From: Marsupella aquatica
Lineage: Eukaryota > Marchantiophyta
Assembly (NCBI GenBank): GCA_973895155.1
Contig: OZ316895.1
Coordinates: forward strand, 18,538,001 to 18,602,000
DNA length: 64,000 bases
Reading direction: 5' to 3'
Shown here: piece by piece, positions 1 to 11,970 of the stretch
Layout of the letters: each line of letters opens with the position of its first letter
Numbering within the stretch: the stretch's first letter is position 1
Program-made: the position numbers and the translations under genes
The notes under the pieces: model-generated
The model's database searches: none
Seen by the model: the letters and a program-made list of their open reading frames with translations, nothing else
What the model was told of the DNA's origin: nothing

Positions 1-55
1 ATGTATATATACCTTGAAGGAATGAGAGATGGTTAATGTTGTGGTGTATTTAACA
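1..55 (+). repeat. 5' LTR of copia E, 3' end only
   Basis: Identical over 55 bases to 5951-6005 and ends in TTAACA, the inverse of the TGTTAA that starts the 3' LTR. The rest of this LTR lies left of the window. Confidence 0.93.
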
Positions 56-57
56 CG

Positions 58-72
58 TTATCAGCACGAGAG
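58..72 (+). other. Primer-binding site of copia E
   Basis: Three bases after the LTR end comes TTATCAGCACGAGAG. Position and sequence resemble the methionyl-tRNA-type primer sites of plant copia elements (recalled, not searched). Confidence 0.6.
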
Positions 73-623
73 AACTCAAAATGTTTTTTAGAACACAACA
101 CCATCGAGCCCTCCTGTCCCGCGTCCCCCCAATCCTTTAAGCAACGGGAATTCAACCCCAAATAGTCTCCCAACCACGTTGCACCCAAAAACAAGAAACG
201 GTGGAGCAATTTTCCTCCCTCTCAAAAATCGGGGAAAGCCGACCCAAGATGCGCATGGCGACCCCACACAAAACAAAAAATACGATCACCCACAATTGAG
301 AATCCACATCTATCAAACACAAAATTGCCCATACATCTTGACCACGGAGAGACGAAGCCTCGGGCAGAGAACCCCAGACCAACGTTAAAGAACACCACCA
401 ACAGCTGAGCACCGGACGAGAGAGGAGAACGCACCAACAAACCACGGAGCATTCAAACAAGAGCAGACTCGACGTGCCACGAGATTTGCAATTCTCAATC
501 CCATCAATTACTCTGCAATTTTCATTTCAAATCCGAGATCTGATAACCCGAACCAGGATTTATTAAGAGCAAGCAAAACTGCAAAGAGAGCCCGCACGCG
601 AGCACCCCTGAATTCAATTCAAT

Positions 624-1271
624 ATGACAACTAACACTATAGAGAAACTAAACTTCCAGGCCCGCTTCCAGGCCTTGAGCATCGATGGATCTAATTGTCT
701 CTCCTGGTCACTGGATGCTGAAGCGCACTTAGCCGCTAAGAATCTACAGGACACCATCCTAACGGATGTCGGCCCCTCCCTGCAAGATAAGGCAAAGGCC
801 CTTATCCTTATCCGTCACCACTTGAGCGACTCTCTGAAACGTCAATATCTAAATGAGTACAATCCCAGAATCCTCTGGGACGAACTCCACTCCAGATTTG
901 ACCACACCCGAACTATCTTCCTCCCTGCTGCCCGCCACGACTGGGTGAACCTCCGAGTGCAAGACCACAAGTCCATAGCCGAATACAATAGCGAGCTCTT
1001 CCGGATAGTGGCCCAGTTGGCCATCTGTGGACAACCTATAACAGACAAAGAACAAATTGAGAAAACACTTTCCACCCTCCACTCCACCAACTTAGTATTA
1101 TCAACCCAGTATAGAAACATGCAATTTACCAAATACTCCAAACTCATAGCACACATGCTATTGGCAGAAAAACACCAACTATTACTACTCCAAAACACCC
1201 AACAGAGACCCCCGGGCACCATACAACCCCGCCCAAACACAAAATCATATTATAATACAAGAAAAACTTGA
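624..1271 (+). pseudogene. copia E Gag, N-terminal part
   Basis: An open stretch of 215 codons starting at the ATG at 624. It reads as a plant copia Gag (UBN2-like) with the typical order FDGxNxxxW-like start (IDGSNCLSWS), then a DSLKRQYL helix and a WDELHSRFDH block. Gag forms the virus-like particle in the cytoplasm. The frame stops at 1269-1271, just before an arginine/glycine-rich tail (about 1279-1355) and a zinc knuckle that lie in other frames. An intact copia Gag would run through these, so a frameshift has broken the gene here. Family assignment is from motif recognition. Confidence 0.8.
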
Positions 1272-1439
1272 GAGAACACCTACCAACGGGGCAACAAACG
1301 ATTCAGGGGGAGAGGCTCCTTCAGAGGTCGTAGGGGGAGCTTCCCCCAATGAAATAGCCGAGAGCCCACATTCAGGGCAGAGGTCGAGACAAACCTCGCT
1401 TTGGAACCTCCAGAGGCAGCTGGAGAAGGGGAATCAACA

Positions 1440-1950
1440 ACTGATCAGCACCTAGAACCCAAAACTATGGAAATCAAAGAGATAGAAGTGAGTACTCACC
1501 CGCATGTTATAGATGTGGAACGAAGGGCCACATACAAAAGAATTGCAGGGCCCCCACACACCTGGTAGACCTGTACAAGAAAAGCCTCCATCCACCACAA
1601 TCGGAAGCCTATGGAGCTTTCCTGGACGCCCCCGTGGACGCCCCAGAGATCCTACCAGAGGCACACATGCTCGACCAAAGAGCCACCTACCCAACCTTAG
1701 ACGACCCCAACACATGCATTGTGGACAGTGGAACAACCCACTCCATCCTGAAAAAGAGAGAATATTTCCAACATATAACCCCATAACACCGCCAAGTCAC
1801 CACAATTATGGGCCAAACCAAATCGAGGAGGGACACGGACCTGCCACTATAATCCTCCCAAGAGGTACTATGATAAAAATGACATCAGCCATTTTCGCTC
1901 CCAAAGCCACACGCAACCTCCTTAGCTTCAGAGATAATTATAAGAGCTAA
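1440..1950 (+). pseudogene. copia E Gag zinc knuckle and protease, frameshifted
   Basis: A CCHC zinc knuckle (CYRCGTKGHIQKNC, spacing C-x2-C-x4-H-x4-C) lies at 1505-1546. In the same frame, about 60 codons on, is the aspartic protease active site (CIVDSGTTHSIL, D at 1724-1726). That frame ends in TAA near 1784. The protease end, with the copia signature ATRNLLSF, continues in another frame to 1950. The Gag/protease part is therefore present but carries at least one frameshift and several stops. The protease would normally cut the Gag-Pol polyprotein. Confidence 0.75.
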
Positions 1951-2041
1951 CAATCTCCACATTCACACGAACATTAGTAAAACAGGCGAGGTACTGCACA
2001 TCACGGCCGACACACCCAATGGCACATAGATAAGGGAAACA

Positions 2042-3200
2042 ATGGAAGCTTACCCATTGGGCTTCTACATAACCAAAGCATACAGCTACCACATAGAAGT
2101 GACGGGGCACACAATAACGGAAATATGGCACAGAAGGCTAGGCCATCCAGGCACCAGTATGTTCCAGAAAATACTGAGAGATACAGAGGGGATACCACCA
2201 TCACTGTACCCACCAGATTCAAAGGCCCCTGTTTAGCCTGCTCCCAAGGAAAATTGATCACGAGACCTTCACCTGCAACAATAGCAACGAAGATCCCCAA
2301 CTTCTTAGAAAGGCTACACGCTGATGTCTGTGGACCGAATGACCCACAGAGTGGACCCTTTCAAGTTTTCCTGGCCGTCATAGACGCCTCGTCCAAATGG
2401 TCTCAAGTCTCACTCCTGTCCACACAAAATTTAGTATTCCCATGAATTTTAGCACATATAATGAAGTTAAAGGCCCAATTCCCCGAGAGCCCAATCAAAA
2501 TATTGAGAGTAGACAACGCAGGGGAATTTATCTCAAAAACCTTTGATGATTTTTGCCTATATGCAGGCATTGATGTGCAATATCCAGTGGCTTATGTCCA
2601 CTTTCATAATGGAATTGCCGAATCGTTTATCAAGCGTTTGCAGACGATAGCCCGCCCCCCTACTAATGCAATCAAAATTACCAACTTCCGCATGGGGCCA
2701 TGGTTTCCTCCACGTAGCAGCACTACTAAACTATGCCCATCCGCATTTAATTCCAGCAACCCACACCATCTAGCACTTGGCACAACTCCTAACATCTCAC
2801 ACCTCCGCACCTTTGGCTGTCAAGTGCTAGTACCTATCATGGGCCCAAAGAGAACTAAGATGGCCCCCAGAGAAAGAAAGGGATATATGTAGGCTTTGAC
2901 TCTACAGCGATCATCAGGTACTTAGAACCGACAACCACTGACGTATTCAAAGCCAGATTTGCTGATTGCCACTTTTACAAAGAAATCTTCCCCACAACAG
3001 GCTCACAACAGGCTCACAACAGGCTCACAACAAGCAAAAGACAACCAGACAATGAAAGAATTACAATGGCAACTCCAATCACAATTCTGGAATGACCCCC
3101 GGACGGGCCAAGCAAACACCGAGGTCCAACGGATCATACACCTCACAAGAATGATGGAACAGCTCCCGGATTTGTTTGCTGATGCAGCAAGAGTGACTTG
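2042..3200 (+). pseudogene. copia E integrase (pre-integrase, catalytic core, C-terminal part)
   Basis: The pre-integrase motif WHRRLGHPG lies near 2128-2155, followed by a CxxC of the zinc-binding region (CLACSQGK). The core then shows DVCGP (first catalytic D, near 2320), VDNAGEF (second D, near 2510) and NGIAES (E, near 2612). The C-terminal region continues with VGFDSTAIIRYLEP near 2890-2930, typical of copia integrase. At least three frames are used, with a stop near 2443 and another at 2892, so the gene is dead. A triplicated CACAACAGGCT-like unit sits at 2995-3030. Integrase inserts cDNA into the genome with 5-bp staggered cuts. Confidence 0.8.
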
Positions 3201-3429
3201 ATCACACGTACCTGCTGCCAACGCACCATCAAGAATAGAAACAACGGACGAACAGTCCCAAGAGCAAGCACCAAGAGCAAAGAGAGGCCGACCAGTTGGA
3301 TCCACGGACAGACAACCCAGGCAAAGAAGGTCTGCAACATCTACCAACCCCTCCAACAATCTGGTAAGACCCACAACCGAAACACAAATAGCAGAGGAAA
3401 GAGAAGAGATCTCTATCAACTACAATAAT

Positions 3430-4395
3430 ACGAGGCACATCTGGGATAGACAATCAACAGGACCAGATGAACATTTTGCTTTACATATTTCACAAGAAAT
3501 CAGAGAACTAGAAGATCCTAAAACGATCAAAGAAGCACAAAATCAACCAGACTGGCCACAAAGGGAGATGGCAATCAATTCTGAGTTAGACTCCTTAATA
3601 TCCAGACAGGTTTTCGGACCAATAACACCTTCCCCACCAGGCACACACCTCACCGGATACAAATAGACATTTGTGAAAAAACGGAACACCAAAGGGGAAG
3701 TAGTCAGGCATAAAGCCAAACTAGTGGCAAAAGGTTTTACTCAAATACCAGGGAGAGACTACGATCTCACCTATTCACCCGTCACGGACGTAATCACATG
3801 CAGATACCTCATCGCATTCGCACTTCACCACAAACCCTCAATGCACCAACTGGATATAGTGACAGCATACCTGTATGGCTACCTGGACACAACCATACAC
3901 ATGGAGGCCCCACCTGAACTCATACAGAGAGCTGCACACCACAGCAAGAGCACACAAATACAGAGAAATGCAGATCCACGAACGGAAGGTCCTTTTGGCC
4001 ACACAAACAAGACAGTCCTACAGACTACATCAAAAGCAATTGCACTAAAAGAAGACAGCACAAATACCACAAAGCAGCGAATACAATTTGCAGTGCAAGT
4101 ACTTCGCTCACTATATGGGCTGAAGCAGAGTGGTCGAACCTGGTATGAGAGGTTCAAGGCAGAAATGATAGCATTTAAATTCCACAATTCGGAAATTGCA
4201 CCATGCCTATTCATAAAAAGAGAAGGCACTGAACTGATAATCATTGCTATTTATGTGGACGACCTCAATTTATTTGGCACAAGCAAGATAATGCTAGAAA
4301 CCATAGCCATGCTCAAAAGGATTTTCAAGATGAGAGATCTCGGACAGACTACATTCTGTCTTGGCCTGCAATTTGAGCCTTGCCACAAGGGATTT
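3430..4395 (+). pseudogene. copia E reverse transcriptase
   Basis: The RT begins with the block ending LTGYK, then a TAG at 3664-3666 where copia enzymes have Trp, then TFVKKRNTKGE, VRHKAKLVAKGFTQ and DYDLTYSPV. The catalytic box is YVDDL (4253-4267). SLYGLKQSGRTWYERF at about 4106-4153 is the standard copia block. Between the HMEAPPEL block (3900) and that block is a spacer of about 65 residues, clearly longer than the roughly 20 usual in this family. A frameshift near 4380-4395 moves the reading frame into the RNase H part. Confidence 0.85.
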
Positions 4396-5252
4396 TACTC
4401 CATCAGACCACATATACAAGAAAATTGTTGAAGCAATTCAACATGGACAAAGCTCAACCAGTAAAATCTCCCATGGACATAAGATCCCTCGACAGGGACA
4501 AAGACATATTCAGAAAGCAAAAAGACAATGAGCAAATACTGGGATCAGAGAGGCCATACCTATCTGCAATAGGGGCCCTAATGTTCCTCGCAAACCAAAC
4601 TCGCTCGGATATTGCTTTCACTATGAATCTCTTAGCACGCCATAGTGCACAGCCAACAATCCGACATTGGAATGGCATTAAGCGGATATTCCGATACCTC
4701 TGTGGAACAACAGACCTGGGACTCCTTTATCCTGCACAAACTACTAACACAATGACAGGATACACAGATACAGGATATATATTGGATACCGATGATGCCA
4801 AGTCCCAAACAAGATACATATTCTTGATGGGCACAATTGCAATCTCATGGAAAAGTTCCATGCAGACGTTAACAACAACGTCATCCAACCATTCAGAAAT
4901 CATTGCCTTATACAAGGCAAGTCGAGATTGCCTCTGGCTAAGGAATGTAATTAACCACATCCATGAACACACAGGTACGCCCACCCTAACCTTACCTACT
5001 ACGATCTACGAGGATAACCAACTGTGCATAGATCAAATTCAAGCTGGATTCATTAAGGGCGACAGAACCAAACACATCGCACCGAAGTTCTTTTTCGCAC
5101 ATGAGCAGCACGGAGAAAGCATCAACATACAGTGGATAGCGAGCCACGAAATCATGGCCGACTTGTTCACCAAATCCTTACCACTGGCAACACACAAAGC
5201 ACACACTGACTCGATTGGAATGCGCAGTCTATCCAACCTTATGCAGGACTGA
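4380..5252 (+). pseudogene. copia E C-terminal RT and RNase H
   Basis: An open frame continuing the RT thumb (GILLHQTTYTRKLLKQF, then NMDKAQPVKSPM) into the RNase H domain. It includes SDIAFTMNLLARH, the RYLCGTTDLGL block and EDNQLCIDQIQAG, which carries an RNase H acidic residue. It ends with HIAPKFFFAHE and MADLFTKSLP, the normal copia C-terminus. RNase H removes the RNA strand during reverse transcription. The stretch itself has no internal stop. It is separated from the rest of pol only by the upstream frameshift. Confidence 0.85.
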
Positions 5253-5824
5253 AAACAATCAACCGCAACAATACTCAGGGGGAGAAGCATACCTCAACAA
5301 GATGAATCAAGAAGTGAAGACACGGAATCACCAACCGGGAAAGAAGCAGTACACCAACACCAACGACGCGAAGACCAACAACCGAGCCAAGCGATAATCG
5401 AAATGCTCCCAAGAAAACATTTCCGACGATAAACATCGACCATTCCATGCACAACAGCGCATCGACAACGCAAATCGCCATACGCACACTGTTCACTACG
5501 TGAACTACGACAATACAGCGCCCCAACACTACACACATACTAAAGCTTGCATTGTATTACCATTAGAACAATACACAATGCCAACCCTTATTACATTGCC
5601 AATAACACTCGAAAATATAGAATCATATGCTAAGACAATGAAAATGGATGGTAACACTCTTTCCTCCCATAAAGACAAGTAGGGGAGGTTTTAAGGAGGT
5701 TACATCCCCCCCCCCCCCAAAAATTACCTTTGAACTCCAGGACAAAATAGACATACATAAAATAGATTAACCATTAAGAGACTTAATATGGGTGTACCAT
5801 TCCCCAAAATGACACAAGGGGGAG
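5253..5824 (+). other. copia E 3' untranslated spacer and polypurine tract
   Basis: Non-coding stretch between pol and the 3' LTR. A purine-rich CTCAGGGGGAG box follows pol (near 5275), a run of 12 C lies at 5706-5717, and the polypurine tract ACACAAGGGGGAG (5812-5824) directly abuts the LTR. A 60-codon ORF at 5500-5682 has no recognisable similarity and is probably chance. Confidence 0.7.
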
Positions 5825-6005
5825 TGTTAACCAAAGAGTTAAGTCTCCTAACCCATAGGTTAATCTCCTAACCCATAGATTAATCCCCTAATCCCTAGGT
5901 GATTACCCTATAGGCGGTTACACCAACCACCTGCATGAACCACCAGACATATGTATATATACCTTGAAGGAATGAGAGATGGTTAATGTTGTGGTGTATT
6001 TAACA
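5825..6005 (+). repeat. 3' LTR of copia E (181 bp)
   Basis: Starts TGTTAA right after the polypurine tract and ends TTAACA. Its last 55 bases match 1-55 exactly. The LTR carries two diverged copies of a CCTAACCCATAG-type unit near 5848-5880. Following bases AGTCT would be the 3' target duplication. Confidence 0.92.
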
Positions 6006-7611
6006 AGTCTGACACATTTCCCCTTATAAATGGCCGATGGTGGTTTAGCAAGACAGTTCTTTAACAACTTCTTCAGACCTCGTCGTCGTCAACTCCTTCC
6101 ACTATTTCATGGATACTTTTGCAGCATCTCCCCCAGAGCAAAAGACTGATTTTGAGAGCAGGATGGACTCTCGACCTTGGCGGATGATGTAGGATTCTGT
6201 TCTTTGGGTTGTCTGGACTGACCAAAAAGGATTGCAGCCATGAAAAAAACTCACTGACAAGCAAAACCATTGTTTGCACAGGTAACACAGTATTTAGCTT
6301 CGGCATCTTTACAATCATGGAACCCTTGACGACTCCCATGATATGGTTGGCAAAATGGCATTCCCGAAGACAGACATTACTGTCAGTTCAAGTCCTACTT
6401 TCTACTTCTCAGATTAATGGCCAAAATTTAAGTCTAATATACAGAGTTGGACATAATGTGCTCTAGTACTTAAAGCACAAATAATGATGTAATCTACCAA
6501 AGAATATGTATCCAAGTTCTCCACCGAGAAAATTGACTGTCAAGTGGTGAATCACTAGTGGACAGGTCTCCATTTATACACCTGCGACCATCCTGAACCA
6601 AAAAGCCAGACAATACCATTAGTTCCATAAACCGAGGAATAGAAAAACTAAGTGGCTCTTCAGTTTCCTGACACTGGGGCTTGCTTTGCCACTGTTTACC
6701 TGGGCGCCAATTGAAGGTGAAAAAATTACTCATTCCTAGCAGCAGAGCCGATCATGCTTTTTACGTTGGTCTGGAATGGAAAGCGAAGCCATCTGTCCAA
6801 ATGAGAGTGAGGTCCCGTATTTGAAGACAACTACATGACACATAGACGTTGTCCGGGTCAACAGCCCTGTGAGCTCCAGCCAGTTACAATCGAATCAGAC
6901 TAACTATCTTGGTGTCATTTTGAACCTTAAGATAAAGCACGCATGAAGTCCAAATTGGATTTTCAGAATCCCGCCAGGACACCAGTTTCTAAAGACTGAG
7001 TTGAAAATTATTATGCAGTGTTTTCACTTTAGAATCGATGTATGATCAGCGTTAGTAACAGCAAGATTTGTGGGAAATTTCCACGGGGCTATCACGTCTG
7101 GAAATCACATCATTAGAATGATCTTCTCCCGACCATCAAGAAGAAGATGATACAGCACCCAATGACCCACAAAAGATTATTGGGTGCTTTATTATCCTGC
7201 CGCACAAACAGAATGCAAAATTGTCTCGAATGTTGTCGTAAGATTAAGAACATTTAAGATGCCACTACTCCAGATAGAAACGTAAAGCAGGAACCACAGA
7301 CATTGCTGGAACGAACTACGAAGCTTATCCTTCGTTGGGTACAAAATCCTTCTGTTGTTGTATGAGTTTCATGAATACGGCGACTTCTCTGCAAGGATAC
7401 AGATTTCCACAAGTTTGCTCGACGGTTTTTGTCAGAGTGCTTTAATTCACCACTGAGTTCTTGCAGCTGAAAACAAGACGATTTCGATCGCCCATGAGCC
7501 GGTGTAGCTGGCTTGGTACTAATGGAACTCACAAACCGTAGAAGTCGGGAGCACTTTCTAGTTTCTAATTACGGTGATGAGGTTCACAAATTCAGCGGTC
7601 AGTTTTTGCAG
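6006..7611. other. Low-copy DNA, probable 3' flank of the minus-strand gene
   Basis: No gene is supported. On the minus strand a block ending EVAVFMKLIQQQKDFV plus a stop (about 7345-7400) follows a good AG acceptor (TATCCTTGCAG). It could be an alternative last exon of the gene at 7612-9319, but nothing ties it in. Confidence 0.3.
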
Positions 7612-9319
7612 TTATTCAATATAGAGATCTTTGAATTTCCCTTTTCCGGATACTTCTTCTGTAAGGACTGCAATGCTCCATTTGAAAGCCCTGTAACCTG
7701 ACCATAAACTCCTACAGGGTTAAATAGTTTGGGTTGCAATAGTCGGCGTAACAATTGAAAATTGGTTCTCAGTTCCCTGCTCGGTGGTGTGTTATTAAAG
7801 GCCGGAACATTTTCTAGCCACTGCCGATTCGTGAATATTGCTAAGCCTGCTAAACTCGAATAATTACAGATCACCCCGTTGGAGATGCACTTGTCAAATT
7901 ATGACCCCTTTGACCTCTCATATCAGTCCAGGAAAATCATTTAACTGTCAAAAAGTCCCTTTTTGGAGGTGGTTGATTATAAAGTATCACTGTGGTCACG
8001 AAATACCTCAAATGTCCAAATAAGAAAAGTAGATTCTCATCACTTACACTGAGGCTCATTGAGATAGCGGATGGAGGAAGGACAAGTCAATGATGTGCAC
8101 AGTCCGAGGCCCTGCACAAAGACATGGCAGTTGATTGTTGAATGGGCGACTAACATCAATGAAGGACGAGAGAATCGAAGAAGTATGAAGAAGGATTTGC
8201 CAATCCAAAAGGAGATCACGTGACGCGTACCCTTTGGACAATAGTGGATTTCTTGGGCTTTCCTGTGTACTTGTGACCTGTTATTTTAACCCAATCTTCT
8301 TGTATCTCCTTCCGGGTAAGAACAAGGTGGAGTTTTGGCAACTTAAGCGGTGGTGGAGGAGGTTCTTCGTTGGCCAGTCTTTGAGCTACACGCTTTGACC
8401 TTTTAGTGCCCTTTCCTGCCGGTACTGACGGAGCTGTTGGGGGAGTCTCACCACCACGCGTCCTGCAATGTCTGAGACCGTTAGCAATTCAAAGAAGCCT
8501 CTTAGATTTGCTTCTCTCCTGCTAACCTTCATTACAGTACTTCCAGCGACAACTAAAAATTCAAAAGACACTACGACATGCAGTGCAAAATGCCTGCATC
8601 ATATTGGAGAAGTTGAAACGATCGGTACTGTCTGGTATCCAGATCATCCGATAGACCTCTAAACTCTAACTCAAAGTCTCCGGACACGCCAAATTGTTAA
8701 AACCTTACAAACAAAGTTAGTAAAATGATTTGACATCAGACCTTGTCAAAGACCTCAAAACCCTTTCAATATCTTTCGCCTCTTTTGGAGGACTAGTGGA
8801 TTGAGGCGCTCGTCGCTGTCTTCGCCTGCTGATTGGTTGGTTCAAACTTCCCTCTGGTTGCTGTTGAACTGGAGTCACAGGCTGGGCATGACGCTTTGGA
8901 TTAGAGGCTTGAAAAGGTGGACCAATCTGCTGCTTACACCTTCGCATCCTCCCTGCATCTCCTTCAGTTGGAGTGGGAGACTTCTCCTTACTCTGTCCGG
9001 GAGGAATTCTCCGTTGATCAACCTCATGTTCCTTCCGGAACTTCTTTACATCTGACCTTTGCCGTTGATGCAGTTGCTTCTGTCGTTTTATTCTATGACT
9101 TGCTCCGTTTCCTTCTCCAACGTTCGAATCTGCAGCTTGTTCTTCACCTTCTGCTTCTCTTTCGTCAGACTCCTGTTCACCTTGAAGCTTTGCCGTATCT
9201 TCTTCACTGACATCGTCCAAACAAACCCAACTTAAAGTTTTATTCCAGAACTGACAAGTAATGAGGAGTAGCATCCGCTGTCTACAAAGCTCAGAACGTG
9301 GCCTCAACTTCACAATCAA
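7612..9319 (-). CDS. Probable host gene, DUF1639-like plant protein (multi-exon, 5' end unresolved)
   Basis: Four minus-strand exons join with matching phases. Exon 1 is open from about 9319 to 8742 (donor AAG/GTCTG). Exon 2 is 8462-8231 (acceptor TTGCAG, donor AGG/GTACGC). Exon 3 is 8111-8048 (acceptor TTTGTGCAG, donor AGT/GTAAGTG). Exon 4 is 7667-7612 (acceptor ATTGCAG, stop TAA). Exon 1 is basic and acidic low-complexity (EESDEREAEGEEQAA-like). Exon 2 reads KLPKLHLVLTRKEIQEDW then GKPKKSTIVQR, which resembles the plant DUF1639 core (LSxxEIEED ... RPKKRxxxVQ). Exon 3 supplies a spaced L-x3-L ... Y pattern like the end of that domain. The function of DUF1639 proteins is not known to me. The start may be an ATG near 9280 or lie in an upstream exon. 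The splice model is inference; it could also be an old pseudogene. Confidence 0.5.
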
Positions 9320-9916
9320 GTAGGACGTAAAAAAATTAATTTCTTATTGTCTCCATCCGATTACGAATATAGCACGAGTTGCGTATTCGAAGGAAAGCTT
9401 TCAACCCTAGACGGAGACCCCTACCCCATTCGTGGACAATGCATATTAACGAGGAAAGAATAGCACCTTTTAAGGCCTCTCATGCATATCCAATAATCGG
9501 CAACTTATGTACACCAAAAAAATCTCACTACTAAGTTTTCTACAAGCAAACGAGTCTAACATTAAAGCTAGGATACCTACTGTAAAAGCCCGGCAACTCT
9601 AAACCCCAATATGCAAATACGAGACCAGATCTGGATCATAAAATCAAGTGTTTTCATGTCCCAAAACGATGTCAGAGCAATCATTTAATTCAACTCTAGA
9701 TCACTCCAGGTATACAAGTCAAACAAATTCCTGCTACACAGAATAGAATTGGGAAATTGCAGAAGCCCTCAGGCAAGTTTCCATAACGACCAACCTTTTC
9801 AAACAAGTTTTCTTCATGCCGTTAACGGCTTCCATATCAGAGTCCTCATGCCGTTTCCGTCCACCGTGCACTGCTCGGGAACTGTACTCAATTGATCAAA
9901 TAGCCACATTGTCAAT
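9320..9916. other. No gene seen (possible intron)
   Basis: AT-rich, with no long frame on either strand. If 9917-10300 is an exon of the DUF1639-like gene, this would be the intron between them. Confidence 0.3.
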
Positions 9917-10300
9917 TCAGATGCAGCCGAGATGATCGACAATATCTTTCAAGAAATTGCTAATCAGCATTCCTTTTCCAAGTACGTACATCCAGGAAGG
10001 CGCGGCCTTAAAACCGACAAACGACACTATTGAATACCTGCTAAGTTCCCGTTGCCATTCCATGAATCTCTCACTTTTCACCACAGCCCTACGCGTTCCT
10101 GTTGACTGCACAAGTGTCGAAGGCTCATCAGGAGGACATGTCAAAGAGCCGTGCACAACGACGACTTCGAAAACATCTGGAAACGAAACAAAAGATGGCT
10201 GCTTTTCAACTACGCTGATGAACATTTGTCCTGGGTTGTACAACGCTACGAAGCCTGCCCGAAGCATGGGGTCAGAAAGCGCTTGGTCTCTTCCAGGCAA
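9917..10300 (-). CDS. Possible coding exon, unknown product
   Basis: A 127-codon open stretch on the minus strand with ordinary protein-like composition: hydrophobic blocks (VFEVVVVHGSL, YSIVSFVGF) alternate with polar ones, with little low complexity. It lies upstream of, and on the same strand as, the DUF1639-like exons. I could not find a donor in phase with their first exon. The plus strand is also open across 9957-10397, so coding is uncertain. No family recognised. Confidence 0.3.
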   Translation of the reverse strand: MPGRDQALSDPMLRAGFVALYNPGQMFISVVEKQPSFVSFPDVFEVVVVHGSLTCPPDEPSTLVQSTGTRRAVVKSERFMEWQRELSRYSIVSFVGFKAAPSWMYVLGKGMLISNFLKDIVDHLGCI

Positions 10301-11897
10301 AATGGGTTCGACCCGTTTGTTACTCGATACAGGTGAGAGTGGCGGAGGAGGTTATGAAGGTGTGAGAATATCATTACGCAGCGCTCACCAAGGCTAGGTG
10401 ACAGGCGAGGCATGAAAGCACGCTGAAGAAAGAAAGAAAGAAAAATCAAGATCCCTAAGTCACAATGACGCAGGACCGACCATACCTCTCCTACTGCTGC
10501 AGTCGCTGTAGCCATGCCAGGAGCTCGTCCGAGCCTGCAGACCAGAGAAAGAAGCCAATCACCAAAGAAAATGATGAAAGAACTTGCCAACTCTTCTTAT
10601 TTTCTGATGCGTCGTCAGGTGCACCAGCGCCCACACTCTGCAGAAATGGTAACCGCAGCATCCGGAATTACCAAGCCACAATTCTTCAGTGCTCAGGTAC
10701 ACCGAATCCCGCTAGTCACTACTCGCTCGTCTTTGAGGAGACTTGGAGCACATTTTTCTGTCCGGCGAGCTTATCGGGAAAACAAGGAGTAGTAGGAGTA
10801 GTAACAACAGTTCCAAATGGAGATTCTAACAACGATGTATCGACAGGCAGCACCCCTCACCTGCAAATTTACGAGGAAAGCGATATGAGAAAGAAACAGA
10901 GAAGTAGGCAAGGCAAGGGAGGGGGACCAAGCGAGGAGTAGACGAAATTCATATTGCTCTCAAATCCTGTAGAAGAGCAATGGCTGACAAGGACTCGTGA
11001 AATATCTCAGTCGACCCTTAAGTGTGTAAAGTCAATGTCTGACCTGACTCGCTTCTTAGTCGCAGTTGGTTATGAGCTTCACGGTTGCTCTCGAAATTTT
11101 CAAATTCGACAAACTACAACCGGAAGGTAGGGAATGGAGGTGATCTTACCAAACACAGGCAGGCCCAGTCACGCGGATGCTACCCAGCAATCGAGCAAGC
11201 AGGAAGATAAATTGAAACAAAGAACAGTGAAGGCGGTAGAAATTGTTCAATCTAAAGGTAAGGGAAGCGTGCACGTGGTATTTGGGTGTGAAGTCTGGAC
11301 TTGATGACGAAGCTTTCGGAAGTACTAAGAGAAAAACTAGTGGGAGCAAACTCCCATCACAGCAACAAGATCGCGGGGCATATCTAATTGGGGAGCAAAT
11401 AGGACTCGAGAAGGACTACATCACTTTACATCCAAATCCGCTGCCAATTCCAAAAAGGGCAGAAACGATGGATAGATGATGGATGGATGGCTGATGGATA
11501 TAATGATAAGTCGAACATTGAGCCGAGCGTCTACTCGGGGTCAGCTTAGTTGATCCGGTACAAGAAGCCCTGGGGCGCACAAGTACGGGTACAACAAAAC
11601 TTATCGCAACCAGGAGAATGGCATATATAAAAGGTAGCAATCCCCACGACCAGAGTCCTCCCTTCTTTCCACTCTTTGTACTGGTAGGAGAGTATCCAGA
11701 ATAATCCTCCCCAACCCCAGCGAAGAAAGAAAGAAATAATAAACCCGCCTCTTTACCTCCGTCGTAATCTCCTTCCTGCTTCCTGTGAATAGATACGAAT
11801 GGATAAATGACAGGAGGACCGTCTAAACACAACTTTCACAATACACACCCAAGCACTTTCGCTTTTCCCCAGTTATGCGTTTCTCTGTCGTCACCTC

Positions 11898-11970
11898 GCC
11901 TCATCTCATCTCACCTCACCTCACCTCACCTCACCTCAGGTTACCTCCCCTCCCCTCCCCTCCCCTCGCC
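11898..11970. repeat. Pentanucleotide microsatellite
   Basis: A (TCACC/TCATC)n block passes directly into (CTCCC)n, about 70 bp in all. The minus strand reads (GGTGA)n and (GGGAG)n. Confidence 0.9.

Larger units (their letters stand above)
1..6005 (+). mobile_element. Ty1/copia retrotransposon E (decayed, 5' LTR cut by window edge)
   Basis: A copia-order element: LTR, primer-binding site, gag, protease, integrase, reverse transcriptase, RNase H, polypurine tract, LTR. The first 55 bases of the window are identical to the last 55 bases of the 3' LTR (5951-6005), which fixes both ends. The integrase-before-RT order places it in Ty1/copia rather than gypsy. The coding region is broken by several frameshifts and stops, so the copy is not autonomous, although the visible LTR parts are identical. 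The 5' target duplication lies outside the window, so insertion cannot be proven by TSD. Confidence 0.93.

Noticed and set aside
5500-5682. Extra ORF between copia pol and the 3' LTR
   Set aside because: Short, no similarity, and single copy in the window.
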